This document shows positions 1-11,505 of a DNA stretch of 64,000 nucleotides, one piece after another (position 1 is the first letter of the stretch; every line of letters begins with the position of its first letter). The position numbers were made by a program, and so were the translations under genes. The stretch comes from Immersiella caudata. Its lineage: Eukaryota > Ascomycota > Sordariomycetes > Sordariales > Lasiosphaeriaceae. The notes under the pieces are model-generated. The model had not been told where the DNA came from. It made no database searches and worked only from the letters and a program-made list of their open reading frames with translations. Where the stretch lies: the NCBI GenBank assembly GCA_030512335.1, contig JAULSU010000004.1, positions 1,240,001-1,304,000 of the forward strand. Reading direction: 5' to 3'.

Positions 1-441
1 GGCATCTCTCGCGTGACATTGCCATATATCGCAGCGATAAGCTGGTTGTGGAGGTGCTCTTTGGATCCATCGGGGGATGCTAATAAGGGGTCTATGCGCT
101 CGCTGAACTCGACTTGGTTGAGTCGCCCTGCGCGGTGATAAATGTCAGCCATGGTAGGATTGAGGACGCGGTGGTCCCGCCATGTCGGGTGATGCAATAG
201 GGAACAAACCGATCAAAAAGTGGGTGACGGCTTCTTTGTAGATGGTCCAGCCCTCGGCGCCGATGCTGGACTTCAGTGCGGCGTATATGGGTTCAAGGTC
301 GATGCGGGCGGGAATCAACTGGCTGGTCTTCGGCTTCTGTAACGCGGGCACCGAGACATTGATCGACTTCGTAGATAGAATAGGGGTTGTGAGGCTGACA
401 GATGGCCGACTACTTAAAGCAGCCGGGTTGATGTCGACCAT
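1..441 (-). CDS. HFI1: SAGA complex adaptor subunit Hfi1/Ada1 (5' part only)
   Basis: The start codon is at 441, reading leftwards. Exon 1 is 210-441, an 82-nt intron lies at 128-209 (donor GTTTGT, acceptor CAG), and exon 2 runs from 127 off the left edge. Across the junction the frame reads FLIGRLNQVEFSERIDPLL and then EHLHNQLIAAIYGNVTREM. This is the conserved N-terminal core of fungal Hfi1/Ada1 as I know it. In yeast this protein is a structural subunit of SAGA, the nuclear histone acetyltransferase coactivator, where it pairs through a histone fold with Taf12; that histone-fold part would lie beyond the edge. The N-terminus is Ser/Pro-rich. The gene is divergent from GCP3 across about 800 bases. 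The family call is confident; the missing 3' part cannot be judged. Confidence 0.85.
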
Positions 442-1247
442 GATGTGAGGTTGCCTGTGAGCTAATCTTGCGTGGGCGATGCGGTCGGCGAAGGCAGTCG
501 CGTGCGAGCAGCAGCACAGGCGCGACGCGAAGGTGCAATCATTCGCGCATCAAAATGTTGTCCAGACTCATGCGATCGCAATTCCGGACTCAAATTGATG
601 GATTTGGCATGCTGTCGCTACCAAATGCGATGGTGCTGTCGCTGAAGTCGGCCAATTCGATGGAGTGCAGTGGAGGGTTTACACGGTACGTCAAAGTTTT
701 GGAGAGCCGCCCCAGGGAAGCGGGAGACCCCGCGAAAGCGCAAATGGTACTTGTTTCACCACCAAAGCTTGGCCTGCGTCGAAGTACCCCGCGTTCATTG
801 CTTCAGTGCCCCTGCGCCGCTAAACACTGCCAAAAGCAACGACATGAAAGGCACAAAATGCTCTAGGGAGGCCCCTGAACCAGTGCCGAAGCTGTATTAG
901 CACTGCTAACCGGGATTTTGACGGCTGCGTGCATTGTTTCAGAGCGTCTTTTAATCGGAACAAGACCTCCTGAAGTACGAGCGACGTATTTGAGAATGTA
1001 TTTGAGGCCTTTTGAATCGTAAATATTGCGTCCCATCGTGTGGTCGAGGCGTTGTTGATTTTGTCAAAAGGCCGTGTGAGGTTTGAGGGAAAGTGCCTTC
1101 GCGCCGAGCATTGATATCCAGTCGCGTCGTGGGTCGCGTTTTCACCGTCAGGTACCGTACCCCTCACCCTCGTAGATACCGACAGGACAACATCGACAAG
1201 CTACGAGGCTCGAGCTCAAGAAACCTCCAGTCGGACAAGATGCAGCG
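442..1247. other. Divergent intergenic region HFI1 / GCP3
   Basis: This is about 800 bases between two divergently transcribed genes and should hold both promoters and both 5' leaders. The open frames in it are short, overlap one another on both strands, and show no protein family I know. I see no clear TATA box. Confidence 0.6.
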
Positions 1248-4047
1248 ATGTCTAACGAACGAGGCCCCCGAATTGCCAACGCAATCCACAGTCTGATCGA
1301 GCACTTGGTCCCCGCCAACGACGAAGCGGGTGAGGAGAGACACGATGCTTGCTTCGAACTTGCCCGGTCCATATTCGAGAGGTGAGAGAGGCATTCGCGC
1401 ACTGCATTACGCACGCTTGCCGATAGCCAGCTAACCATATGTTCTCTCTAGGCCTGGCTCCCCCGCTATCTCGTCGGACGTGAATCATGCGTCGGACCTG
1501 ATCAAGAGGAAGCTCATCGCGAGCAACCCAAGCCAGGCGCTGCGCTTTGCGAACCTCTACACGCGACTTCTTTCTCTTCCCGTTCTGAACCAGAAATGGG
1601 CCATATTATACCTGCTCTACCAGCTGTCCGACTCCCCAGACCCGAACGAGCCCTTACCACTAAGTCCCCTGAGACAGCAGCCGGTGTCTAGAGGGCCTTC
1701 ACGGCTTGCAGAAAAGGAGAGAGTGTCAAAAGCTTCCTCGTCGAAGGCATCTACCCCAGCTCCGACTGCCTTACCTGATGATGAGGCATTCAACGATGCG
1801 TTTGCCCCTGGGGGGCTGAAAAAGCTTCCCCCAGAGAAGTCGAGGCGTGGCCCGGAGGAGGAGCGGGCTGCCTCACGAGCCGACGATGTCTCTTCAAGGG
1901 TGGTGAGGGATGTCTCTTTAAAATCGACTCTTCTAGCCGACAGCTCGCTCGAGATCGACCCCTCAGAGACAGCTCTGTTGCGAGACCTCCCTTTCACATT
2001 ACAGGGGCTCTCTTCAACAACACTACCCTTCGCCAAGGAGACAGCTTTGAGGCTACCGCCGACATTGCCTCCACCAATTGTCTCACTGTTACATACCCTG
2101 GCAGAACCGTCCCTCCTCTACCGGGGGCTCAGCACATTTGTCAAATCTCCCGCAAAGGGGCTGCTCGGCCAGAGTTTACGGGCTGCAATAAGTGACGAAC
2201 TGCGTAACTATCTGACTCTTGTCGCAACCCTCGAGGGCCAAATACGTCGGGCTCTTTCCGAGCTCGACGAAAATGCCCCACGTGGTGGCATCGGCAAAGC
2301 TGGTGTCACCTTGAAACGATGCGTGGTATGGACGCGCGAGGCAACGATGGGACTTCGACTCATGTCGCTGATTGCAGAAGAGAGCAACAGCAAACAGGGC
2401 GGTCAGCTCATCACACTAATCCACGGGTTCTCCAACTCCCATGGGGACCCTGTCGTGGGCGCATTTGCTGAGCGCCTCCTTGCCGATGTGACGCGCCCTT
2501 TTTACGACATCCTACGGCGGTGGATCTACGACGGCGAGCTCTCGGACCCCCACCTCGAGTTCTTCGTTAGGGAGCAGAACCCCAACACGGAGGATCGGAA
2601 AGAGACCAAGGCTAAGGGCCAGGCCAGCGTTTGGAACTCCAAGTATGAGGTAGTGGATGGAATGGTGCCCAGCATCATCACCGCCGATTTTGCTCAAAAG
2701 GTATTCCTTATCGGCAAGTCGCTCAACTTCATCCGCCACAGCTGCGGCGATAGCCAGTGGGTAGAAGCCTACAGCAAAACATCATCCAAGGAGCTTCGAT
2801 ACGGTGACACTGCCACTCTCGAGACGTGGATCGATGAAGCATACAAGACTACAATGCAACGCCTGATGGAGCTCATGACCACCCGCTTCCATGTCTTTGA
2901 TCATCTCCAGGCACTCAAGAACTACATCCTCCTCGGCCAAGGCGACTTCATCGCCCTCCTGATGGAATCACTCGCTGCCAACCTCGACCGCCCAGCCGGC
3001 GCTCAGTACCGCCACACCCTCACGGCGCAGCTCGAGCACGCCATCCGGGGCTCCAACGCCCAGTACGACAGCGACGAAGTCCTCCGCCGCCTTGACGCCC
3101 GCATGCTCCAACTCAGCCACGGTGACATTGGCTGGGACTGCTTCACTCTCGAGTACAAAATCGATGCCCCCGTCGACGTCGTTGTCACGGAATGGGGCAA
3201 CCGCCAGTACCTCAAAGTCTTCAACTTTCTCTGGCGGATCAAGCGTGTGGAATTCGCCCTGGCATCCACCTGGCGCAAGTGCATGACCGGCTCCCGCGGT
3301 GTCCTCCAAACCAACGACGACACCGTTCTACAAACTTGGAAATCCACCCGCGGCACCCTCGCCGAGATGATCCACTTCGTCGGCCAGCTTCAGTACTACA
3401 TCCTCTTCGAAGTCATCGAGTCCTCCTGGACCGAGCTCCAAAAGAACATACGCAAGCCCTCGTGCACCCTCGACGACCTCATCACCGCCCACACCAAGTA
3501 CCTTACCTCAATCACGCACAAGGGCCTCCTCGGCGCGCGCCGCCGCCAGTTCCAAGACCACTCCAAGGATCACAACGACCCCAACAACCCTGCGGAGCCA
3601 TCCCACCCTTCGGAAGATCGCAACTCCTACATGATACAGCTATCCGAGCTTCTCCGCGCCATGCTCGCCTACCGCGACTCTGTCGACGGCCTCTACAGCT
3701 GGAGTGTCTCCGACTTTACTCGACGTCAGGAAGTCGACGCTGTGGGGCTCATGCGGCGGGCTACGGCGCATTCTGACAAGAGCGCTGCTAGCCTCGCGGA
3801 AGACGACGGACTTGAGGGTAGCAACGGGGGAGCCGTTAAGTCCGAGTTCCCCGCGTTGCAGGAGCGGTTGCGGCAGTTGGGATCGGGTTTCCGACAGCGG
3901 TTGCAAATTCTGCTGGGAGACTTGGCGTATCAGCCGGACGTGGATATGCGGTTTTTGGGTGTGTCCATGAACTTCAATGATGTGTATCAGCCGGTGAGAA
4001 GAAAGACAAAGGTCGGTGGGGGTTCTGCATCCGCAGTCAAGGCGTAG
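1248..4047 (+). CDS. GCP3: Gamma-tubulin complex component 3 (Alp6/Spc98 family)
   Basis: There are two exons, 1248-1381 and 1452-4047, with a 70-nt intron (donor GTGAGA, branch CTAAC near 1430). The predicted protein has 909 residues. The ATG at 1248 was chosen because its frame joins across the intron to give ARSIFERPGSPAISSDV, whereas the downstream open frame has no ATG of its own there. GCP3 is a core subunit of the gamma-tubulin small complex that nucleates microtubules at spindle pole bodies. Family landmarks are LLRDLPFTLQGL, GQSLRAAISDEL, the GGQLITLIHGFSNSHGDP block and RRWIYDGELSDPHLEFFV in the N-terminal GRIP1 half. The C-terminal gamma-tubulin-binding half starts around VFNFLWRIKRVEFAL. 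A Ser/Pro-rich, charged linker sits at about residues 100-200. GCP2 was considered but the block pattern fits GCP3 better. Confidence 0.92.
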
Positions 4048-4465
4048 GGGTCTGGGCAGGGGTCATCGACCCCAGTGTCGTCAGCTGAGTTGTTGGGAAT
4101 TGGCTCGGGTTTTGGGTTAGGAATACGGACAGTATGAATGTTTGCAGGGAATACCCCTTCGGTGCGCGAGGCTATAAGTACCCGGAAGAGGAGCGGAAAA
4201 GGCGGTCGCATGAAGCCAGTTCGGGGGGGCACTGATGACCTGGCGTATTATTTTGTTTTCACTCTGGTCATGGATGGACATGAGACGACGACTGATATTA
4301 AGTATTTGTATTGTGTAGTCGCAACGCCACCACTATCGCATAAACTAACCGCGAACTTCTTCACGCTCTGCGTGCTCCAAATCATTACGAACGTGGCCTC
4401 CGCATGCCAGAACTACGATGCAATCCGACACCTTCCATATCTGCTTCCAAGTCGAACTAGCGAGC
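4048..4465. other. Convergent intergenic region
   Basis: This is about 420 bases between the 3' ends of GCP3 and the secreted-protein gene. It should hold both 3' untranslated regions. I see no coding signal or repeat in it. Confidence 0.6.
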
Positions 4466-5517
4466 TCACTTGCATCCCATGGGCTTGGATGGCTCCCAGC
4501 GCGAAGGTCCGTAGGTCTTGTCGAAGTCGCTGACTCCGTTGAATCCGATGAATGCGACATTTCCAGTGAGGTAGCTGAATTGAAGAACGTGATCAGCATC
4601 ACAGGAACAAAATGGTAGGGGAGCAGACTCACTTGCAAACCGACATCACGGCACTGTCTGCCATCTCGTCGTATCCCCAAGAAATGGTGAACATCTCGCA
4701 AGGGCCACGAGAGTACTACGACACATGTCAGTTCGGAAAGTCAATCACTATCGTCTCTAGTGACTTACCCAGCTCTTCTCAGGCTCCGGGCCCGTGATAC
4801 GGAGCTCGCAACGAACAGAGTCTCCCTCGGAGGTGCTGATGTCAAAAGAAGTGAACAAGACGTCGCCCTGATCATCCCAGGCTGTCATCACAAACATTAG
4901 CCTTGTCATCACAAACTATAGAGTGGGAACAACCTACTCCTCCGCAGATCGGACACCTGCACCAAAACCGAGTCCTGCCTCCTCACGCGCCTCTCTTCGT
5001 CGCTGTCACTGTCGCCATCCTCATCACTGCCCCCATCGCTGCCCGACTCGGACTCGGACCACGACTCCGGCTCGTTGCCCACCGGCTCAGGTCCGAACTG
5101 TCCGACCCTGTAAGCTGGCCGTGTCACTGCAATCAAAACCATGCCATTTTGGTCGAAGTCCTGCTCGCGGGCGCCGAAGAACCCATATGCATCGATTTTC
5201 TTGTCCGTCACAACCAGCGTCAGGAACGACTCCTCGGGGGTTCCGGCCGTCGTGTTCCAGCCGCCCTGGACGAGAACCCGGTCGTTGCAGGGTAGCGAGC
5301 CAAAGTCGGTTTCGGCCCCGCCTACGTATTTGAAGGCGCAGGCAACCACGCCGTCGTGGCCGCGGTTCTCGTCGAGAATGAAGGACATTTCGCACATGTT
5401 GTCGATTGAGGAGCAGGTGCGGCGGAGGCCCTTGAGGGTCCAATGGCCAACGATGGTAGCAGGAAGGGCGAGGATGGGGGTGAGGAGGGTTGAGTAGAGG
5501 AGGAGTTGGGGGAGCAT
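4466..5517 (-). CDS. Small secreted cysteine-containing protein, function unknown
   Basis: There are four exons: 4938-5517, 4769-4881, 4633-4715 and 4466-4574, with introns of 56, 53 and 58 nt, all with GTRNGT donors. The product has 294 residues. Residues 1-17 form a typical signal peptide ending at ILA/LPA. The mature start, with GHWTLKGLRRTC, a second Cys and then SFIL, resembles a large family of ascomycete small secreted proteins whose function I do not know. Phases agree at every junction, and the last exons give CEMFTISWGYDEMADSA and FIGFNGVSDFDKTYGP. Between the N-terminal fold and the C-terminal strands lies an unusual Ser/Asp/Glu-rich stretch (about residues 150-175) followed by ERRVRRQD. 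The dibasic pairs in that segment are possible Kex2 sites. An effector or cell-surface role is possible but not shown. Confidence 0.8.
4883..4916. repeat. Two-copy 13-nt repeat inside intron 1 of the secreted-protein gene
   Basis: The 13-nt word TGTCATCACAAAC occurs at 4883-4895 and again at 4904-4916, a period of 21. On the coding strand it places two near-identical pre-acceptor segments in a 56-nt intron. One ends in GACAG, the acceptor used in the model. The other ends in GACAAG and could act as an alternative acceptor that would break the frame. Confidence 0.8.
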
Positions 5518-8500
5518 GGTGGCGGTCTTGTGGGTTGGTTGGTGTGGTTTAGTTGGATGCTGGGTGGGAATGGAGAAGACTGTTGTTTTGTGGATGTTGT
5601 TGCTGTTGTTTTGGGAATGAAGTTCAAAAAACCGGTGATTGATGGAGAGAGAAGAGGAGGAAACCGGGAAAAGATCAAGCTTCTCGCCGGTTTTGTATTT
5701 GGATTTTCGTCACAAGTTCAGCAAGCACAGAAGGCCCTGATCTTGCACACTTTCCCAAGTTCCTGGCTCGATCAAGCTCTGTACAGCAAGTGAGGTCTTC
5801 ATGCCCTTTCTGCCCCGTCGTTGACCGAGGGAAGCTGCATGCAGGAATAAGACACCGGCAACACAAACTGCTGGTAACCACGTACCGCCCACGCCTTCCT
5901 GCCCTGGATGTGACATAAAATTGATGGACGAAAAAAACACACGCCTGGAAATCCGCCTCTTGTCAGCTGTGCCTACCCGTTTGTCTTGAACTGCAGGAGC
6001 AGTGTTAAAGCGCGGTAAACAACTATGGCCCACAGCAATAAGCTTGGGTTCTTTCCTGTTATAGATCTGCTTTTTTGTCCTACGGACGGCAAGCCTGGCT
6101 TCCCGACAAACAGAAGCGTCGCGGCATCAGACCCTGACCGGACTTTTGGGTCTGGGAGGTTTTCAGTTTGTCTCGAACTGAAGTGAGCACCCATCGTGTT
6201 TGTCTTTGGGCAGCCTCCGTGTCTTGGAACGGACAGATTCTCTGGGACCGGGTCCGTAACGACGGGATTGAGTGCGACATCCCGGAGTGAGGACCTTCTG
6301 GGTGTCTGAGATGATTTATCTTGATTACAAGCACCGACCCTGAATTGGGTGAATCAGGAGCATCTCTTTCAGGAGGCAACCGAACACGGCGTTTCACAGA
6401 AATTTGATAGCAGCCTGGCGACATGGGCTCGGCTATGGTGTCTGTTGGAGCCTATCGTGTGATAACAACTGTTGGCGGTGGGCGAGAAGTAAGACATGAG
6501 AAGTAACTATGAAGAGCGAGGTCGAATTTGTGTGGGTTGGAGGTGTTCAATCAACCTCTTCGCCCCACAGGTGCTTGTGAGAGGGGGCACACGAAGGCAG
6601 ATGACCCTGATCGGACACGTTGGGGGCCGATGGCAATGATGTCGTCAAGTCCCATACACAAGGTAGATGAGAACACTGAACGATATGTGAGAAGCCCGGG
6701 ACTTTCCCCGATGAGCATCATGGATCAAGTGAAGGGATATAACCCTGCAACAAACTTGACGTTCTACACTACTATGTTGTGGTCCGGGGAGCTGACACCC
6801 CTAGAGTGCTGATCAATTCCAGCCCGGGAAGTGATAGTGAGGCTCCGGTCCGAATCCCGTCTTGACCCGAGTAGCAGAAGCACAACCAACTGGGACGTTC
6901 AACGAGCCGCCGGAGAGTAGCTGAATCGGGCTGGACTGTTGGCCTTCTCACACGAGCTGAGAGAGTCTACAACTAATGTTTACCCACCACGTACCGTCTG
7001 CCGAGGGTTCGGTTTACCAGCTTCGTCGTGACGAAGATTGAACAGATACGATACGCTTGCCCTTGACGTCGCACCGATCCCGGCACGCAAGATAATAGGA
7101 TGCGGAACACGGCACCGGCTTATTTCTCTGGTGGGGTTGCCGTGCCACAGCGCTCAGCAGTTGAGGATGAAGTGATGCCCCTGGGTAGGTACGGCCGTGG
7201 CGCTGGGTCTGACATGCATCAGGGAGAAGCTGTCGAGTGGGATAGAGAGGCAAAGTTATGAGCCAGGCTCTCGATGCTCAGGCACCGTGAAGAGATGTGG
7301 TTGCATTGACAGAACCTTGCAGCCAATCTATTGGTTTGGACGGAATATCAACCCAAAGGCGGTGGGGAGGCGCACACGCGTCCATTGGCCCGCTCTCTAA
7401 TCATGACCAGCCGACCAAGGACGAGCAAACATGCTCACCACGCGGGACTGGGCACGATCACCCAGCCTCCCAGGCACAGTGTCAACCTGGAAGCGGGGGA
7501 GGGCGTAGAGGGTGTAGCGCGTACGGGCGGGGAAACCAGGGATTCAATAATGAGCCTGAAATGAAGCGATGAGATGCCGTGCCCTGCTTGCCCAGTGTCG
7601 TTTGGTTACAACAGTGTAGAAACTCTGTGGCTCCGGCACTGTACCGACTGCACGAAGACCAAGTCCGAGGAGGTAGGTGAGCTCCGCAAACTTAATGTGA
7701 TTCGGGAGAGACACGGGACTGCAAGGCGTCAAGCGCAGGCAAACACATCGGATCTGGGACCTGAACTGGGGACAGGCGCCGTGAGATAGGCTCCGCGCCG
7801 TGCTTCCCCGGGGCGGCACTGTTAGCGTGTTGGTGAGAGAAGACGCTGATGGTGACTGAGATGAGTGCTCAACACCCACCAACGGCATCTTCGACGCATA
7901 TTTAGAGCCAGCGTCGCGCCCTCTCCATCACACTGCGGGAGGATCAGAGCACGATGCTTTTCGTGTCTTGAACGCTGCGAGCTCTGCGCAAGGCTCGCGC
8001 ATTTGGCAGGCATGGCTGGTGGAGATTCGCCAGCTTTTGGATGTTGCCTCGGGCAGGCCAATGGCGAGGTCGCTGCTGGGCCTCGTAGACGGGCCGGGTT
8101 CGTTTCATCAACGGCCAGCTCTGACCCCTGGCTGAGAATCCTTGGATCCCGCTCAGCAGATCTCTTGGCGAGGCCTCGCCTCGTCAGCCAGTCAGAGCCG
8201 TCCGAGCCAATTCGGCTCCACACTGGGTCCCTCTGGCGCTAACATACGCGCCCGTCAAACGAAACGTCGGTCGACGGTGATTGGCTCGTCCGTCTTCACA
8301 GGGCCTTTTCCCGCGGGCTGCCAACAGCCTGTCCTTGCTCGTCCGACCACGTCCCCAGGCCTCGATCCCACGTCGAGGTCGGGCAAGCTTTCCAACGGCA
8401 GCTGATCTGCGAGCTGGGCCAGTTCTCGAAGCCCACTCTGGTCCGCATGGCGGCCATGATTGGCCGCGGCCAGGTTCCGTTCCCTGGGGCGCCGCGGTGC

Positions 8501-9266
8501 ACTGGCGCCAGACCTCCAGCCAGCGGCAATCCGAGCTGCTGGATTCCTGGCCCTGTCAAGCGTCAACCCACAAATAAGCCCAGCGCGGGGTGGCAATCTG
8601 CTCGAGAGAAGAGATGACGAACACTGGCCGGACCAGCAGCGAGAAGCGAGAGACACAGAGGCCACTCTCTGCCGCCTGGCTCAACCCAGAGCCGCCTTGG
8701 TGCTCTTCTCGAAGCGCGGAGTGGAGCGAGTGGGAAGGATTCAAGGCAGGGTCGATGGCCTTGAATATAATCGAGCCCGCCGCCAGGTCAAGATGGAGCT
8801 GTCTGTCTGTCTGTCTGTCTGTCTGTCTGAATTCAAGCTCTGCTAATTCTTCTCTTTTTTCTTTTCCCTCTTCATTTTCTTCTCCGGCTCCCTGGTGGAT
8901 GTCGGCTTTCTCGGGTTCTTGCATCCGGTAGCTCGTTCGTGGTTCCCACTGTATTGTGTTACCTTGCCCCTCGCGCAAACAAGCGGGGAGAACCAGGGGA
9001 CAGGTCGTCCCATATCTGCACAAGACCCAGCCGAGTTCTCGTTTCGTTTTCTTCTCCATGCCCCGGCGGCTTTCACTTGCTTCGGCTTTGCATTATTTCC
9101 ATCCGCTGGACCCCGATCCCGACATAGCGGGAGACTGATATGGTTCTTGCTTCCGGCCAACGACACGCGATTCCCCCGTGCTTGGCCCTTCGAGTTTCTG
9201 CTCCCGAGCTACTCGAGCTCGGATACGTAGCAGCGGTTTTCGACTCTTTCAGACAACTTGAGAGTC
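5518..9266. other. Gene-poor stretch, 3.7 kb
   Basis: I find no supported gene. Open frames reach about 170 codons at most, overlap in several frames, and have compositions rich in Arg, Cys, Trp and His that look like chance translation of GC-rich DNA. The right end carries a (CTGT)n microsatellite at 8799-8829 and a pyrimidine-rich tract at about 8850-8890. Both probably belong to the promoter or leader of the membrane-protein gene at 9267. The left end would hold the promoter of the secreted-protein gene. Confidence 0.55.
8799..8829. repeat. (CTGT)n microsatellite, 7.75 units
   Basis: This is an uninterrupted tetranucleotide array of 31 bases. It lies about 440 bases upstream of the 9267 start codon and is followed within 25 bases by a C/T-rich stretch. 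Confidence 0.97.
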
Positions 9267-10490
9267 ATGGCTCCCACATGGTCTTATGTCCTTCCGAGGG
9301 AAGGTGAAGTCGTGCCCTCGGACCCAACCTCCTCGACGATCAAGCTGGATACCGGTGCCATTGCCGGAATCGCTTGTGCCGCTGGCGCCCTCTTCCTAGG
9401 CGGAATCGGACTATTCCTCGTTTACTGGCGTCGACAAAAGAGTTACGACAAGGGTGAAGAGGTCATCCAACGTCCTGTCGAGGAGAACCCCTTTGCCTGT
9501 ACCTCGCCTCCGGCTTACACCCTCGATTACAAGATGAGCCGGGCCTCTAGCACAGGTGGCAGCGTCTCCTCTTACACGTATACCTCGGAACCCGTCCGCC
9601 CAGACTCTTTTTCTCCCCTCGGCGGGATGGTGAGCGCCATGCCCACCCACCCAGCTTATATTCCTAAGACTCTCGTCCGGGGCTCCACTCCGGCACCTCT
9701 TCCGCCGACCCCCGAAGACGAAGCCCTCCGGCTCCCGGCCACTCCGCCCTCCCCCCCAACACCCCCGCTGCGCGTCCACCAGTCCAAATGCCAACCGGAC
9801 GACCTCATCATCCAAGCCTATCTCCGTACCACCGACGGCGAGCGCGTCCCCTCCGAAATAATTCGCTTTGCCGCGGCCGACGATCCCTCCCGGCCCGCCT
9901 CCCACGCCTCTTCCACTCTTCCACTTCGAAATGCCCAACCCCCAGCGCGCTCTACTCCCCCTCCCCGAGGTATCCCTATCGGCCTCACCGTCCCGACCTT
10001 CACCTCACGGCCGGCTCAACCGCTCCATTCCCGCTTACAGATCGACACATTTCACACCCGCAACCAAAACCGTCCGGATCCGGTAGAAATCACCGCCCCG
10101 GTCATCTCAGTACAACCACCACCAGCAGTCCAACCTTTCCGCCAGAAGTACCACGCTCACCGTCCTCCCCCGCCTCTAGCCCAGCGTCCGGCCTACGATG
10201 ACACCCCCGCATTATCCATCATTCCCGCCCGGCCGCCTCGACAACCTGTCCAGGCACCGCCCATCCTCCCGGCGCTTACGCCTACCATTGGGCGGGCTGT
10301 AACCACCACCACTATCACTTCAGGGGGTAACGGGCACAAGAGAGATAATTCCACGAATAAGCGAATTGGGGACTGGATTGCAGCGCAACCGAACTTTCGA
10401 GATGCGAGCATGAAGGAGGTGGTTAATCCTAATATGCAGCATGGTGGGAAGAGGAGGGGGGAGGCTGTTGACGACGGCGATGTTTGGTAA
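9267..10490 (+). CDS. Single-pass membrane protein with proline-rich cytosolic tail
   Basis: This is a single-exon model of 407 residues. The ATG at 9267 was chosen because the frame upstream has only a TTG before stops. Residues about 30-53 form one hydrophobic helix rich in Gly and Ala, ending in VYWRRQK, so the basic side and the long tail should face the cytosol. I see no signal peptide; either the N-terminus is exported without cleavage or an upstream exon is missing. The tail is very rich in Pro, Ser, Thr and Arg, with runs such as PPSPPTPPLR. The last 45 residues look more ordered and carry GDWIAAQPNFRDASMKEVV. I do not recognise a family with a known role. A membrane adaptor whose tail binds SH3 or WW domains is a guess. 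Confidence 0.7.
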   Translation: MAPTWSYVLPREGEVVPSDPTSSTIKLDTGAIAGIACAAGALFLGGIGLFLVYWRRQKSYDKGEEVIQRPVEENPFACTSPPAYTLDYKMSRASSTGGSVSSYTYTSEPVRPDSFSPLGGMVSAMPTHPAYIPKTLVRGSTPAPLPPTPEDEALRLPATPPSPPTPPLRVHQSKCQPDDLIIQAYLRTTDGERVPSEIIRFAAADDPSRPASHASSTLPLRNAQPPARSTPPPRGIPIGLTVPTFTSRPAQPLHSRLQIDTFHTRNQNRPDPVEITAPVISVQPPPAVQPFRQKYHAHRPPPPLAQRPAYDDTPALSIIPARPPRQPVQAPPILPALTPTIGRAVTTTTITSGGNGHKRDNSTNKRIGDWIAAQPNFRDASMKEVVNPNMQHGGKRRGEAVDDGDVW

Positions 10491-11505
10491 GAGCTGAGGG
10501 ATATTGCCCACCTTGCTTAGTTACCTAGTTAGTGTTTTCTTTGTTGATGGGAAAAGGAAAGGGATTGGAATGGGATAGGAAAGGATTTATTTTGATGGAA
10601 CGGCGTTTCGGACCATGGACCGGTCCAGGAGTTCAGGGAATGGTACAGATTGGATATACCTATTTGTCTTTTCTTGGGAGGACATTATCACCTACCCTAT
10701 TTTGATACCTGAACTATCATCAGACATACCTAAGCTAGCTTGAATGAAAGAACAGGAGAGTAACTCCTACCTCGCTATCGGATACCAGTGCCCCTCCCTG
10801 CGATCCGAAACAAGTCACTGTCAGGTTTATGTCTCTTATCTCCACAACACATCGTCATGCCATAGGAGTTCCCACCTCAACTCCCGTGGCACACTGGTGT
10901 TATCATTACCTCCCCATCCCCATTCGATGCCAAGTTCCGAGGATATAGCCCCAGCCTAGAGGTACTCTTTCCACACCACACTTTTCCCACTTCCATATCC
11001 GAGTCTTGTGCCTATCATCGTCATGGTATCCTTTTATCCTCCCCATGAACAATAGCTTACAAGGAACAGGAACGGAAAATGAGCTGGAATTGCAAAATTA
11101 ATCGTATTTCACCCGAAGTTTGGGCGGTGGCTATCCCAGCGCCGGAATCTTCATTATCGGCGCAAAAGCGTCCTAGACAAGGATACGGCACGAAGCGTCT
11201 AGTCGAAACTCCGAGTCGTCGACTGTTAGAGTATCCCCATTGGAGGGCTTGTACTTGGCCCTTGCCCGGAACGTTTTAGGCGTCGATTGTGAAAGCATTC
11301 TGGTAAGCTGGCGATAACCTGCGCCGTTGTTGCAGTCAGTTTTGGCATTTAGCGTCAAGTTTGATCAAGTATTCGTAGTGTGATGGCAAGGCAGCGTCGC
11401 ATCACTACTGTAGTAGTGATCATAGTAGGGTGAATGCAACGGCTGGTCAATTCATACACTATCATCATTTTCGCACAACTGGTACTCCCGCTCAGCCAAA
11501 TAAGA
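10491..11505. other. Convergent intergenic region
   Basis: This is about 1 kb between the 3' ends of the 9267 gene and Derlin. It is AT-richer than its neighbours, with several TACCTA-type words near 10655-10735. I see no coding signal. Confidence 0.55.
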
